Notes: generated from the letters alone by a model not told the origin. A stretch of 64,000 nt of DNA from Rhizomys pruinosus (GCA_009823505.1 VZQC01007984.1:1639230-1703229), one strand, 5' to 3'. Counted from the stretch's first letter, positions 12,336 through 23,372 are shown. A program made the numbers and translations.

Positions 12336-12523
12336 TAAATTTTTTTATGTGTATGAGTTTTATTGCCCAGATGTACATACGTGCATATATACACACAATG
12401 CCTGCAGAGGCCAGAAGAAGGAGGGCACCATATCCCCAGAACTAGAGTTACAGATGGTAGTTTGCTGGTATTTGAGTGTTGGGAACTGAACCCAGGTCCT
12501 TTGGAGCATCAGCAACTATTCTT

Positions 12524-14191
12524 TTTTTAATCTCAATATTTTTTATTTGATTTTTTTAACAATAAATAATAAGTAGTGAATACAAGCATCCTTCATGTAA
12601 AACCAATTTGCAAGCAGCTAAGCCCAAACCCACACAGCCCAAGGTTCCCACCATCCAGCTGGAGGAGCTTATATGTACTATCATGTTGATCAAATAAGTG
12701 TCCAGTCTATATTGCTGTAGTTTCACCCTTCACCCCAATCACAGCCCTTACATTCTACCACACCCCCTCTTCCACAGATTGTTCCCTAGGCTTAGAAAAG
12801 GGCACAAGTGTGCTTTCTCTGGAGATGTTATTTTGGACTTTGATCAGTTCTGCTTTCTCTGGAGATGTTATTTTGGACTTTGATCAGTTCAGGCTGTTTC
12901 CTTTCATGGGTTGACAGTTTATCCAGGAATAACCTTTCAATCCTACTAATGAAGCACAAGCAATTAGATATACAGGCATTTAAACAGTATTAATTATTAT
13001 GGTAGGTTACATTGGTATAGACACGGATGTTTGGATGGCATGCTAATCCATGAACTATAGTTTTTCTGTAAAAATGACAAGGTCTTACTGTGGCTTATAA
13101 CATCTCCTAACCACTAGAGGATGTAAGCTTGTGGCATCAGCTGTGAATTATTCCTCCAAGGAGAGAGCTAATAGCCAATCATATTTGGGATATACAGAAA
13201 TATGGCTGCCACGGCTGCACAGTATTTCCAGGCAGGTGAGGTATAGCTGATGCTGATGGAGGAGTCTTGCTTGACTCAAGGAGACCAATATTTGCTTTAT
13301 TGGTTTAGTGGCCTTTGGTAACACTCTCTGGCATTCCAGAGACAAACTGTTCACTTGCAAGTGTGGTCTCAATACATCTTTCCCATGCTTACACCAGGTC
13401 TTCAACAGCAAGGCCTTATCGCCTCTCTTTTTGCAAGCATCCCAGTTTACAGGCAAGAAGCCTTTACCTTTTGGGGGGGGGGCTTGGATCTCCTGGCCAA
13501 CATCTCCTTGGCAGAATAATCTATTGCTGATACCAGAGCTCTCCTGTATTAATATATTTTGCTTAATTGCACAGCTTAAAAAGACTTTAGTATTATATTT
13601 GGCTCTGAATAGAGAATAATCCTTTTCACAGTTCCTATGTCTATTAGTCAATTAAAGAAAGCAGTTATAATTGTTTTATAAGAGATTACCTCTATAACAG
13701 TCAGCTCTAATTTACAGTTAGGGAATGACTTCATTACCATCATGTTTTTCTTTGTTCTATAAAAAGGAGGTAAGATACTGTACAACACAAAAATTATGGA
13801 GAACATTTTTATACATTAATCCCAAAGTTGTTGTAATACAAATTTTAAGTAAAACAAATGTGGACAACAATTTATATTTCCAATTAGCTTAAATGTATTA
13901 CCATTTTTATTAAAACCTTTTAACCAATGTTGTTTAATATAGACATTTTTACTTTTACTAAGTCCTAAAATACCATATAATTTGTAGATAAAGTTTGGGC
14001 AAATTTGGAAACTTGTTAAACTCACATCAATCAAATATACATTAATTAAATATAGACCCATGTCCCCCTCCCACCCCTTCCACACCACTAGATTCACCGT
14101 TTAAGTTGGTTCTTTGATGCAGTCTTTTCTGTTGTTGTTGTTCTTTCCAATATGCATCCCTCCCCACAAGAAATATTTACAACTGGGTTAA
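12524..14191 (-). mobile_element. Antisense L1-tailed repeat unit, copy 4 (complete insertion)
   Basis: This is the only copy with both edges visible: a poly-T side at 12524, and an 11-bp target-site duplication on each side. At 1.67 kb it carries the reversed L1 3'UTR up to about 12900 and then about 1.3 kb of non-ORF2 sequence shared with copies 1-3. In its sense direction it holds an AATAAA-type signal near 13300 and a minus-strand open frame of 167 residues (13148-13651) with no domain that I recognise. No endonuclease or reverse-transcriptase motif is present. It was presumably moved by L1 machinery acting on its tail. Confidence 0.75.
12811..12890. repeat. Perfect 40-bp tandem duplication
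   Basis: Units 12811-12850 and 12851-12890 are identical, each starting 'tgctttctctggagatgtt'. The duplication lies inside L1-tailed unit copy 4 and sits where the sister copies carry 'gatgagaagcaaaacagtc', which is missing here. Confidence 0.95.
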
Positions 14192-14237
14192 CAACTATTC
14201 TTAATCTCTGAGCCATGTCTCACCCCCACCAGCAGAA

Positions 14238-14297
<60 letters not shown>

Positions 14298-14377
14298 ATC
14301 TATCTATCTTCTATCTATCATCTATCTATCATCTATCTATCTATCTATCTATCTATCATCTATCTATCATCTATCTA

Positions 14378-14410
<33 letters not shown>
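14238..14410. repeat. Compound (ATCT)n-(GT)n microsatellite
   Basis: About 140 bp of ATCT repeats, with occasional ATC interruptions in the second half, runs straight into about 15 GT units at 14381. It is likely length-polymorphic. Confidence 0.97.
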
Positions 14411-14414
<4 letters not shown>

Positions 14415-15163
14415 TTATATACACATGACCTGAAAGTAGAATGGGTATTGTGAGAGGAAAATGGGTTTAAAGGTGGGGGAAGAACAAAAGAGTAAAGGGG
14501 GGGATGCAGTGAAATGTATTATCACTTGAGGAACCTAGATTTAAATAAATATATGAAAGCAGGGAGGGCAGTTGTGGGGAGGAGGGAAAGGAAGAGGAAG
14601 AGCAGGGTGCCAGGAGAAGCATGTATGAGCACAGTACAGAGACTTACATATATGAAAAGTAAAATAATATAGCATTGACTTCAGGATTTTGAACTACTCA
14701 GACATTGAAGTAGCTAGATTTGTCTGGTGTAGATTTTTGTGGTATTTTAGAATTTTAGCTTTGTGATCTGTCTGTATATGCAGCTGAAGACGGAAGCAAG
14801 ATTGTGTATGTGTGCTTGCAAATTGCTGGTGGAGCACATCCGCTACAGCATATGTGGGAGCTGGGTTCATTTTAGAGTTCCAGTATTATACTGTTTTTAT
14901 TCCTTTCAATATATTCTCTCTGGATTTTCTTTTTAGTATACCTAGGTAACTTATAGAAAGATATCCTCAGTCTCCAAATGTTCCTACTTTGACTATTTCT
15001 GCATTATGGAGGTTTTGAAATTTTAAATAAAAAGACACAGTAAGATATTACTCTCATTTGTATTGGAGACTAAGAAGGAAAAAAATCACAAATAATTTAA
15101 GAATCTCTATTAATATTTCAGGCCAGCATCTTTCATGGAAGGAGAACTACTTCTATATTTCTG
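14411..15163. other. Unassigned intergenic sequence
   Basis: No gene is seen. A purine-rich stretch lies near 14555-14600. The last bases directly precede the duplicated segment. Confidence 0.4.
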
Positions 15164-16144
15164 ATTCTTCATGCTTCCCACCCAATAACATGCATGGAGA
15201 AGGTACATAGAGAGTTCATTTATTTCCATAATTGATTTTTGAATCATTGTTATTACAACATATTTTGATATATGTCTCCCAAGAATTCTCTTAATAAGAG
15301 ATACAAAGGGCATATGCTGGGTATTTGTCTGCATTTATTTGAATCAGAAGTTAAAATTGGTAACATGACAGGTTTAAAAATTACATTTTCCCAATTATAT
15401 TAAAGAAGGCAATCAGGAAAAGCAGATCTGAAGCATCCTTAGTCAGACATAATTGGGTGCACTGATATAAAATATTTCTCTATGCTCTCTTCAGTGATAC
15501 CTGTGCTCTAGTTAAAAAGAGTGTTCAAACCCAATTCCACCCTGTCACACCTGCTCTCATCTTGCAGCTCTTAATATAAATGTTACTTATTATATTTTGC
15601 ACCAGAAAAGTAGAAATCCTTTTTCACCTGACTTTTTTTAATTGAATTTTTGTGAGTTTTATACATTATATTTTGTTCATAATTATACCTCCCCCCTATC
15701 TGCACCCCATTTGTACAACCCCACCAGTCTTATTGTACTCTGTCATCAACTGCTATTGAGCCAAGTTTATGTCCCCAAATGCCATTTGGTGGAAGGTTAT
15801 CTGCTGGAACCTGGTTAACCTATCTGGCATCACTCCCTTAAAGAAAACCAACTCCCCATCTCCCAGTAGTTATCAATTGCCAATAGTTCCTCAGCAAATG
15901 GTAGGGCTTCTTATTCTCTTCCCCAATTCTATGGTGGGATCTGGTCTGGTTTGAGCTTGCAGAAGACTTGCACATACTGTCACCATCATTGTGATTTCAT
16001 ATGAATAACCTCTCAGCTGTCTGGAAACTGTTTCTTTGTGATCATCAACCACCCCTGGCTCTGATAATCTGTCCACCTGTTCAGGGATAAATTCTCCACA
16101 GTCTCTTTTTCTTCGGATTTTGCTAAGCTATGGCTTCATGGGAA

Positions 16145-16199
16145 CCTCAGAATATGGAGGAAACCATCTATTGCTGTTGGTTTCCTCCATGTTCTGAGG
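16145..16199. other. Near-perfect 21-bp-stem hairpin
   Basis: The arms at 16145-16165 and 16179-16199 are inverted repeats with one mismatch, separated by a 13-base loop. Weaker pairing continues for about 4 bases outside. The structure is preserved in the second segment copy near 25528-25582. It lies inside L1 3'UTR sequence next to the LTR-like insert. No function is claimed. Confidence 0.85.
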
Positions 16200-16237
16200 T
16201 CCCTTGGTATGGCAGTATTGCCTGGCCATTGCACGAC

Positions 16238-16740
16238 TGTCACGGTAGCGCAAGGAGGGAAGCAGGAGCGAGCGGAGGACGATCCCTGGATCGGCAAATG
16301 AACCCGAACAGATCCAGAGAAAGACCTAGGAGTTGTGTCAGCAAGCAAAACTCATTTATTGCAGGGATTTTAAGCATTTATATAATTTTGTTAGGCTCTT
16401 TGACCAGGAGGTGGGTGGGATGCAGGAGAAGCCTACAGCCATTCTGCAATGGCTAAGTTTTTTATGCCAGGAGCCCCCCCCCCCCCAGATAGCCTGCACC
16501 ATTTGCCTTCAGAGGATAGGGCAGACATGCCTCAGAAGGGATATGCTTTAGGAATGGTATTCTTCAAGCTACACTCCCCTGGGGGTTGGGCTGCAGGTGC
16601 CTGATGTTCAGTGTGGCCAGCGGGAGCAGCTCCCATCTCCTGCAGGCCTTCTAAGTTTTCAGGGTGAAACTGACCTTCTAGGTTATTGGGGAAAGAAGCC
16701 AGCTCTCTTTTACTCAGCCATAATGGACTCTTCTGGCCCC
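16238..16740 (-). mobile_element. LTR-like insert, antisense
   Basis: The block opens with 'tgtcacggtagcgcaagga' (reverse of an LTR ending in ...CA), is CpG-rich near that end, and has a reversed AATAAA signal at 16358 ('tttattgcag'). It interrupts an L1 3'UTR that resumes around 16740-16800. These traits fit a solo LTR of an endogenous retrovirus. I could not find the target-site duplication, the far boundary is approximate, and no retroviral gene is present. Confidence 0.4.
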
Positions 16741-16921
16741 ACATACTGCATGAGGAAGCTTTGCTGTTGGGAGTTGAGAAATGTACTAATATTCTTTCTG
16801 CCTCATGTTCTACTAGATTTCCTGAGCCATAGGTGTAGATGTTTTTTTGTAGATGGCTTACTTAGGACTGGGCACCTCACAGACACATTCTCTGTGTTGA
16901 TAAGTTATGGAACTTTGTAAT

Positions 16922-17032
16922 AGTTTTTTTTTTTTTTTGTCTTTTTGAGAAAGGGTCTCCCTGTAGCCCTAGCTGGCCTGGAACTCACTGCATAGACCAA
17001 GCTGGCCTTGAACCCACAAAGATCCACCTGCC
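16922..17032 (-). mobile_element. Truncated B1 SINE, antisense
   Basis: A T-run is followed by 'gtctttttgagaaagggtct', 'ctggcctggaactcact' and 'aagatccacctgcc', then stops before the B1 head. It is inserted in the antisense L1 3'UTR. Confidence 0.88.
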
Positions 17033-17629
17033 AACTGTTGTAAAAAGAAGCTTCTTTGATGAGTAGAGAAAAGTACACTTGTCTGTCAACATAAAGATGC
17101 ATATTAAAACAGACTAAGAAATTAAATTGGTCTAGGGGAGAGAAAAATGTTTTTTTTTTCTAGGATCTATGACTTCTTCAGCCATGTATATTTGACTATG
17201 TTTACAGTACCATGCATGAGCTCACTCTATTGAGTGGACCTTAAGTCCAATTAGACAGCTGTTGATTACCCCCAAGATTTAAGTGCTACTACTGTACCAT
17301 TGGAGATTATTTGTTGAGCTGGTCACTGTGGTGGCTCGTAGACTTTACTGCTGGATGAGATCTTTGATTGGTTTTCTCCCTTGTCAGTTTGCACAGCATC
17401 TTCTGATATTATGAGAGGTAGTCTTCAGGGAGGAGGCTTCCAGCCCAGTTCCAGCTCGACTGCTCGAAGTCCTATGCTGAAGTATGTCCTGTCTTCAGCA
17501 ATACACTCTCACCTTCAAGTTCAGGGACACAGTCAATAGCCTGTTATTTAGGGAGTTTCTTGGACTGCTGTAACCAACAACTTGAAAGGAGGTTTCTTGG
17601 CACCGTGTTTTTTGTTATACAGCTTTCAG

Positions 17630-17631
<2 letters not shown>

Positions 17632-17666
<35 letters not shown>
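17632..17666. repeat. (CA)n microsatellite
   Basis: About 17 CA units within the antisense L1 3'UTR. The second segment copy has a broken version at 27028-27063. Confidence 0.97.
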
Positions 17667-17667
<1 letters not shown>

Positions 17668-18087
17668 GTGTTTTTCTGTGGGATTTTGAACTAATATTTT
17701 CCTCTAGTTTTCCAAACCACCTAAGCACTATTTGTCTCTCCTCTTTCTCCCCTTGAAGAACTCTTCCTATTGTCTCCCTGTTAAAGTATCTGTTTTCCCC
17801 ATTCCCCCTTGATAATACCTAGCTCCACTATGGCCCCTTTCTTGTGATCCTTCTCCTCTTTTACACCCATGGTTCCTTTTTGTTTTCTTGGCTCCTGTGG
17901 TTACATCAGGATATGTACTCACATCTAAGGATTTGGAACTAAGATCCAGAAATGGGGGAGAACACCCAGGTCATCTGTGTTTTACTCCATGAAATTGATC
18001 TCCTTTGTACAGATTATTTTCAGAAATTGAATCCCCCCAAAAAAAACTTAAATAGAAGATGACTTTATTAGTCTTAGGGATTTTAAT

Positions 18088-18245
18088 GTTTTACATTTAT
18101 TTTATTTTATGTGAATGAGTGCTCTGTAAATCCAACTATGCATGCAATATCAGTGAAGGCTAGAAGAGGGTGTTGGATCCCCTGGAACTGGAGTTATGGA
18201 TGGTTTTTATCTGCCATGTGGGTGTTGGGAACTGAACTGGGATTT
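18088..18245 (-). mobile_element. B2 SINE fragment, antisense
   Basis: An ATTTT-rich tail, then 'ccctggaactggagttatgg' and 'gggtgttgggaactgaact'. The tRNA-like head is missing because the next SINE abuts it. Confidence 0.8.
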
Positions 18246-18432
18246 TTAAAAAAATCTATTTTTATTTATTGGGGGAGAGAATATTCAGGCAGTGGTATAC
18301 TATGCATAAGCATGTGAAAGGACAACTTTCTAAGTCAGTTTTCTCTTTCCACAGTGGATTCCAGAGATTGAACCCAAGCATCAGGCTTGACCAGCAAGTT
18401 ATTTTGCTAAAAAGCCATCTAGTTGGCCCAGG
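18246..18432 (-). mobile_element. B3A-type SINE, antisense
   Basis: 'aggacaactttctaagtcag', 'ccagagattgaacccaagca' and 'caggcttgaccagcaagtta', ending in 'gccatctagttggccc', give the reversed B3A order. Confidence 0.75.
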
Positions 18433-19049
18433 TTTTACTAATGTGATAAAAGTTCGAAATGAATAACTATTGCTTCATTTTTCCTCCTGCTCAGAAGTCT
18501 GCTTGTCACTTCCTTTTAAATTTTGTGACTTAGCTTTAGCCACTCCACAGGAGTCTAGGTAAGTTACTCTTTTCCCTCTGACTCTGATCTTGCCTTCTCA
18601 GGCTGTCTTCATTCCCAGATACTTTGGGTTAGTGTAAAATTTGCAATTTGACTAAAAATGTTTCTCTCCTTTTGGAAATACTTGTAAGCAAACCTAGGAA
18701 ACAGTGATTCTCTGCTAAGGTAATGATAATAACTGCACATTCAGGTATACCAAGATATGGGAGTCAACGTCTAAGTTCCCAAGTACCAAGGGAAAAAGAG
18801 AAAATTAAGATGACAGAGAAACTAAAGGGCAGAGCAGGATTTAGGCTTTTATGTGTATAAGATTAGCTACTTGGCCTGGCGGAGAAATAGGATCACAGTG
18901 GGTAACCATGTAATTTATCACCAAATTGAGGACACGTGTAGTTGTAAACGGGGATGCCATTAATAAGCACCCTAAGATTATGAGTGTAAATCAGGGCTGA
19001 CTGTCACACATAAGCCTTTGATGAATATATAGACACAGTAAATTAAGTT
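18433..19049. other. Unassigned intergenic sequence
   Basis: No gene or repeat family recognised. Confidence 0.4.
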
Positions 19050-19171
19050 GATAATAAACTATCTAAGGGACAGTGTGTCCAAGCAGATTAGATAGAATCC
19101 ACTTTACATTGATGATAAACTAGCCAAGGGACAGTGTGTCCAAGCAGATTAGATAGAATCCACTTAACCTT
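19050..19171. repeat. Tandem duplication, two 61-bp units
   Basis: 'aagggacagtgtgtccaagc' recurs at a 61-base offset (19065 and 19126). The units differ at a few positions near their starts. Both are repeated in the second segment copy near 28530-28640. Confidence 0.9.
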
Positions 19172-21818
19172 AAGCCAAAGGTCATGGGGACATTTTGAGT
19201 GCATAAGGAGGAAGAGAAGAAGGCAAATTCTTTGCTTGTTGAAAACTTTCTGAGGGCTTGAGGTTCAAGAAGCAAAACAATGGACACAGGAAGCAGGAAG
19301 TCTGTTGGAGTGGCGGCTCCAAAATCAACTTCAGTGGCTTCCATAGGCAAGCTCCAGTTAAGTGTCCATGAAGGCTAGTTTTGGTTTGGTAAACATGATC
19401 TAGTCTCAGCAAAATGGTGCTTTCTAATTGTTTTTGATTTTTATTGGTTTCTTAGTCCTTGTCACATAGTTTCAGAATTTGGTCCCAGTTTTAGGAGAAT
19501 TTAAACTAGGCTTGCAGACATTGAAAAATACAACGAAGATGTTAAGTATCAGATGTAGCCATTTTCAACTCACCATTAGGTGATTCTTTAAAGTTTTGAA
19601 AGTATTTTTTAGTAGACTGGCTAGGAATCCGATTGCTAAGAGATAAGGCTGTACCAGTGCTTCCACACTTAGCAGGGGGTATGTAAGATGCTTTTCAGAC
19701 AAGTTTTATATTTCCAAACTGATAATGTGTTTAATTCTGGGAGTACTCTGAAGCTGCAGTATGAATTCGGACACTGATTCTATTGTAGAAAAGTGTTTTG
19801 AGCAAGATGGTGCATTACAATTGTCATCATAGTGTTTGAGACCACATTTCTTTCCAGTGTAACTTTTAAATGAAAACGTTCAGTTTGAGTGTATTAAGCG
19901 AAGGTGGTGTTACGCCTTTGTTTCGTTTACTGGTTTGCTGGTGTTCCTTTTTGTCGGGCCAGAACAACAGCATGGGGGTTGGAAGAGTGTAGGACTAATC
20001 ATGGAGGGCTTGAGGTGAGGCCCTAGATGGGGTCTTGTCCAGAAAGCAGTGTGGGGCTGAGAGTCCAGACAAGCCACTAGGAGCAGATTACAAGAATATG
20101 AAGAGACTAATAGGAATATGTTACTGTAGGGGCTAAAGGTCAAGGCCATGGGTATGATAAGAGGGCTAAAACCCTGTTGGAGTTAGGAAGTTGCACTCTG
20201 ACTACAGAGCTTGAATTCAGAGTTAGCTTCCTTGTTCATGCTATAGAGTTCAGAAGAAATGGTAAACCCATGGCTTCAGATGCAGTTAGTGCCCCTTAGA
20301 TCTGGGTACAGAATAGCATGATGGAAACCCATTCCCAAAGCAAGATTGCAATGGAGTTATTTGCAGGTGCTCAGTGTCCAAGGTTGGAGCACTAGAAAAC
20401 GTCAGGAAGAACAGAGAGATGAGTTGATGATACATCTTGGCTCTGTTAGTATCTAGAGCTAACTGTAGAGTTAAGTTTGCCCTTGTGGATGGAATGTTCC
20501 AGATGAATGTAAAGAGAAATATAACAGCAGGGAGGCAGACACACCAGGATATCTGGTTTGAGAGTAATTGCTTAAAACAGCATTTTCCTAAAGATACTTC
20601 ATGCATCACCATTCCTATGAGATGCTCTGGGAAATGAGCTCTATTTCTACAATCAGACTTTGAAATGTTGCTTATCTTTTCCCCTTCTTGAAGAATTAAG
20701 CTGCATGTTAATATGTTAAAAGCTCTGAGAATTCCTATAGCTAAGATAGTGAAAAACTGTTTTGTTTTATTTTTTCCATGAACCCCTGGGAAATAATCAT
20801 TCCACGACATCACATTTTTGTGGACTAGATATTAAGAGTGGATGGATCAGGGGCCCCTATTTGCATTAAAGTCACTGAAGGCCCAAAATGGCTTTGAAAG
20901 CTTTGTAAAGGCCTAAAAAGGTAAAGGCTAGAAACACTTTATCAATTACATTTCAAAGAAATAGAGATTTGGTAAGAGTCTCCAAAGAGAAGGAAACAGA
21001 ATCTAGTTCAGAAAGGCTTTCAGGGTTGTCATTAAGATACAAGAGATGCAGGAATTTGAACAACCTTGCTTTGTATTCATTTGTTAGCAGAAATCAGGCA
21101 ATAGAAGACAACAGCTTGCCTTCACTGGTGTGACTGAAACCAATACACAGCTGGGAATGGAGGGAAGCAGGTGTCTCAGAAGCTTCTTTTCAGGATCTTG
21201 TAACTATCTTGTCCAAAGGCAGTCCTCAGATGGACTGGACTGAACACGTAAAGGTGACAATGATTGAACATTGTTGGATCTAGGGATAGATGACAGCTGG
21301 AACTAAGGGCAGTCACTGCTAGTGCCATTTACAAGATATAATGAAGTCTTTAGAAATATCACAATAATGTCACTAGGAATAACCTCATATTACATTTAGA
21401 AGCAATCCTTAAAATATGGGTCTTTGATATGCCTTTGGAATCATAAGTCCTCTTTGTTTTTACTGAGTTTGTTTGTGCTGTCTTTAATATAAGCTGTATT
21501 TTTAGAATTCATTTTGATTTAATATATGAATCTTTTGTGAAGAATTATGAAAATAGTCATCCCCCAAATTTTATAATTGATCAGGAAGCTACCATGAGAG
21601 CAAGTATTATGAGTTTATTCAATTCCATATTCATATTTGTAATAATATCTGTAAGTCCTTTATATTTACAAAATGAGACATGTTACCATTTTTTTCTGAT
21701 TTGAAGAAAACTGTTTTGAGTCAATAAAAATAATTTTCCCCTGTTTCTATAATACTAATACCTCTGTTACAAATTTTCATGTTATATAGCTTGACCTGAT
21801 TTTAATAAAAGCATTTGT
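19172..21818. other. Long unassigned single-copy-like stretch
   Basis: No recognised repeat or gene. The longest open frame (minus strand 20286-20813, 175 residues) has no recognisable domain, and its codon pattern is unremarkable. It is present in both copies of the large duplication only because the whole segment is. Confidence 0.4.
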
Positions 21819-21860
21819 AAATATATATATATATACATATATATACATATATATGTATAT
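21819..21860. repeat. (AT)n / ATAC-rich microsatellite
   Basis: AT dinucleotides with ATAC interruptions. The second copy near 31316-31350 is scrambled by indels. Confidence 0.9.
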
Positions 21861-22011
21861 GCCATACATCCTTTAAATTTCTATGACATATACTGCTGAG
21901 ATGTCCATACATGTATATGGACAAACTCTGTCACATAATTTAGAATTCATAGGGTCAAATTGGGGAAAAAGTATTCCATTTTCCTCACTGAAACTTTGTT
22001 TTACTTTAAAA

Positions 22012-22257
22012 AAATTTTTTTTTAATTTTTATTTATTTCCGTATGTGTATGAATGTACTGTCTGCATGCAAGTTTGTGCACCCGTGTCGTGCAATGCCGC
22101 GGAGGTCAGAAGAGGTTGTCGGATTCCCCTGGAACTGGAGTTCTCCTGGAATTGGAGTTACAGACGGTTCTCAGCCGCCATGTGGGTGCTGGGGATAGAA
22201 CCCGGCTCCTCTGTAAGAGCGGTCGGCACTCTTAACCGCTAGGCCATCTCTCCAGCC
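22012..22257 (-). mobile_element. Young B2 SINE with internal 17-bp duplication, antisense
   Basis: The reversed tail is followed by a CpG-rich body and the reversed head 'aggccatctctccagccc'. The 'ctggaactggagttctc' block is repeated at 22129 and 22146 (offset 17), marking the duplicated subfamily. CpGs such as those around 'cggttctcagccgcc' are still intact, which suggests recent insertion. Confidence 0.92.
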
Positions 22258-22448
22258 CTGTTTTACTTTTTAANCGGAGGTCAGAAGAGGGTGTCGGATT
22301 CCCCTGGAACTGGAGTTCTCCTGGAATTGGAGTTACAGACGGTTCTCAGCCGCCATGTGGGTGCTGGGGATAGAACCCGGCTCCTCTGTAAGAGCGGTCG
22401 GCGCTCTTAACCACTAGGCCATCTCTCCAGCCCTGTTTTACTTTTTAA
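22100..22448. other. Unmerged 174-bp contig overlap around gap mark 22274
   Basis: Bases 22100-22273 and 22275-22448 are the same sequence (about three mismatches), meeting at a single 'n'. A real B2 would not be followed by an identical truncated copy sharing its non-repeat flank 'ctgttttactttttaa'. The simplest reading is that overlapping contig ends were joined without merging. Confidence 0.9.
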
Positions 22449-22729
22449 GTAAAGGTCCTGTAGTGATGTTTTAAAAACTGAATGAGTTAACCATTAACTG
22501 AACTTATTGAGAAGAACTTCTTATTCACTGTAGCTTATTCTCCATGAGAGAAAATAGTTGAGCTTTCTTCCAACCTCTGATCTATATAATTCAAGGAATT
22601 TGTTCATGAACTCAGAAGTTATCTCTTTTAAATATGCTTCTAAAATTTAAATTGGGATGAGTATCTCTAAAATCTGAAGACCAAGTCCTTATGAGCCTCA
22701 TAGCATTTGAGAGGTCTTTCATGTGTGTG

Positions 22730-23372
22730 ATGGTTTGAATGAGAATGCCCTGTCTCCCATAGAGTCCAAGCGTTTGAAGACTCTCTCCACAGTTGCTGGG
22801 ACAGTTCAATAAGGTTGAGGAGGTGTGCCCTTGGTGGAGAAAGCACACCATCATCACCATCACTGTCACCATCATCACCATCATCACCATCATTGCCATC
22901 ATCACCATCACTGTCACCATCATCACCATCATCACCATCACTGTCACCATCATCACCATCACTGTCACCATCATCACCATCATCATCCTTATCACCATCA
23001 CTGTCACCATCATCACCATCATCACCATCATCACCATCATCACCATCACTGTCACCATCATCACCATCACTGTCACCATCATCACCATCATCACCAACAT
23101 CACCATCACTGTCACCATCATCACCATCATCACCAACACTGTCACCATCATCACCATCACTGGAGTTGGGTTTTGAGAGCTCCTGGCCACGTCCCATTTC
23201 CAGTCCTTCTTCCTGCTTTCTGTGGCTACTTGAAGATGTGAGAGTGCAGTCTCTGCTTCTACTCTTCCCCACTCCTACCCTCTGGAACTGTAAACCCAGT
23301 GAACTTGTCCTTTTGTAACTTGCCTTGGTCATGGTATTTACCACAGCAACAGAAATGTAACTAATGTGATGA
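22730..23372 (+). mobile_element. URR1-like hAT-Charlie element containing a CAT/CAC repeat
   Basis: It starts 'gatggtttgaatgagaat', runs through 'gttgctgggacagttcaata' and 'ggaggtgtgcccttggtgg', and ends 'aacttgccttggtcatggta', 'ccacagcaacagaaatgtaa'. This order resembles rodent non-autonomous URR1 elements. The middle is replaced by the trinucleotide-rich repeat at 22848-23162. No transposase is present. Confidence 0.55.
22848..23162. repeat. CAT/CAC-type minisatellite (short version)
   Basis: A 3-bp-phased array of CAC and CAT triplets, punctuated by CACTGT every 12-30 bases. It opens all three forward frames, giving His, Ser-Pro or Ile-Thr runs, and opens two minus-strand frames. These are not genes. 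Confidence 0.95.

Larger units (their letters stand above)
12345..14222 (-). mobile_element. B2 SINE, antisense, split by an L1-type insertion
   Basis: The 3' part lies at 12345-12523 ('agaactagagttacagatgg', 'gggaactgaacccaggtcct') and the head resumes at 14192 with 'ttaatctctgagccatgtct'. The flanks share 'caactattctt' (12513-12523 and 14192-14202), the target-site duplication made when the L1-type unit landed inside the B2. This dates the B2 as older than the insert. Confidence 0.85.
15640..18070 (-). mobile_element. LINE-1 3' end with ~2.3 kb 3'UTR, antisense
   Basis: In reverse complement this runs from an L1 3' terminus ('tacattatattttgttcat' side at 15660) up to the end of ORF2 near 18000. 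The order of landmarks matches the plus-strand L1 at 54441-57850, for example 'ggttacatcaggatatgtac' at 17903 against 'atcctgatgtaacaccagg' at 55348, and 'gtccaattagacagctgttg' against its reverse at about 56130. It is interrupted by an LTR-like insert, a B1 and a CA repeat. Confidence 0.7.

Noticed and set aside
13148..13651. 167-residue minus-strand frame in L1-tailed unit copy 4 as a possible captured gene
   Set aside because: Only fragments of it are open in the sister copies, no domain is recognisable, and conservation of the frame cannot be shown by eye.
14238..14410. CRISPR-like array
   Set aside because: It is a plain tetranucleotide plus dinucleotide microsatellite without spacers, in a mammalian genome.
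20286..20813. 175-residue minus-strand frame, repeated at 29770-30297 with one change
   Set aside because: Its presence in both places only reflects the segment duplication. No domain, no upstream signals, and unremarkable sequence.
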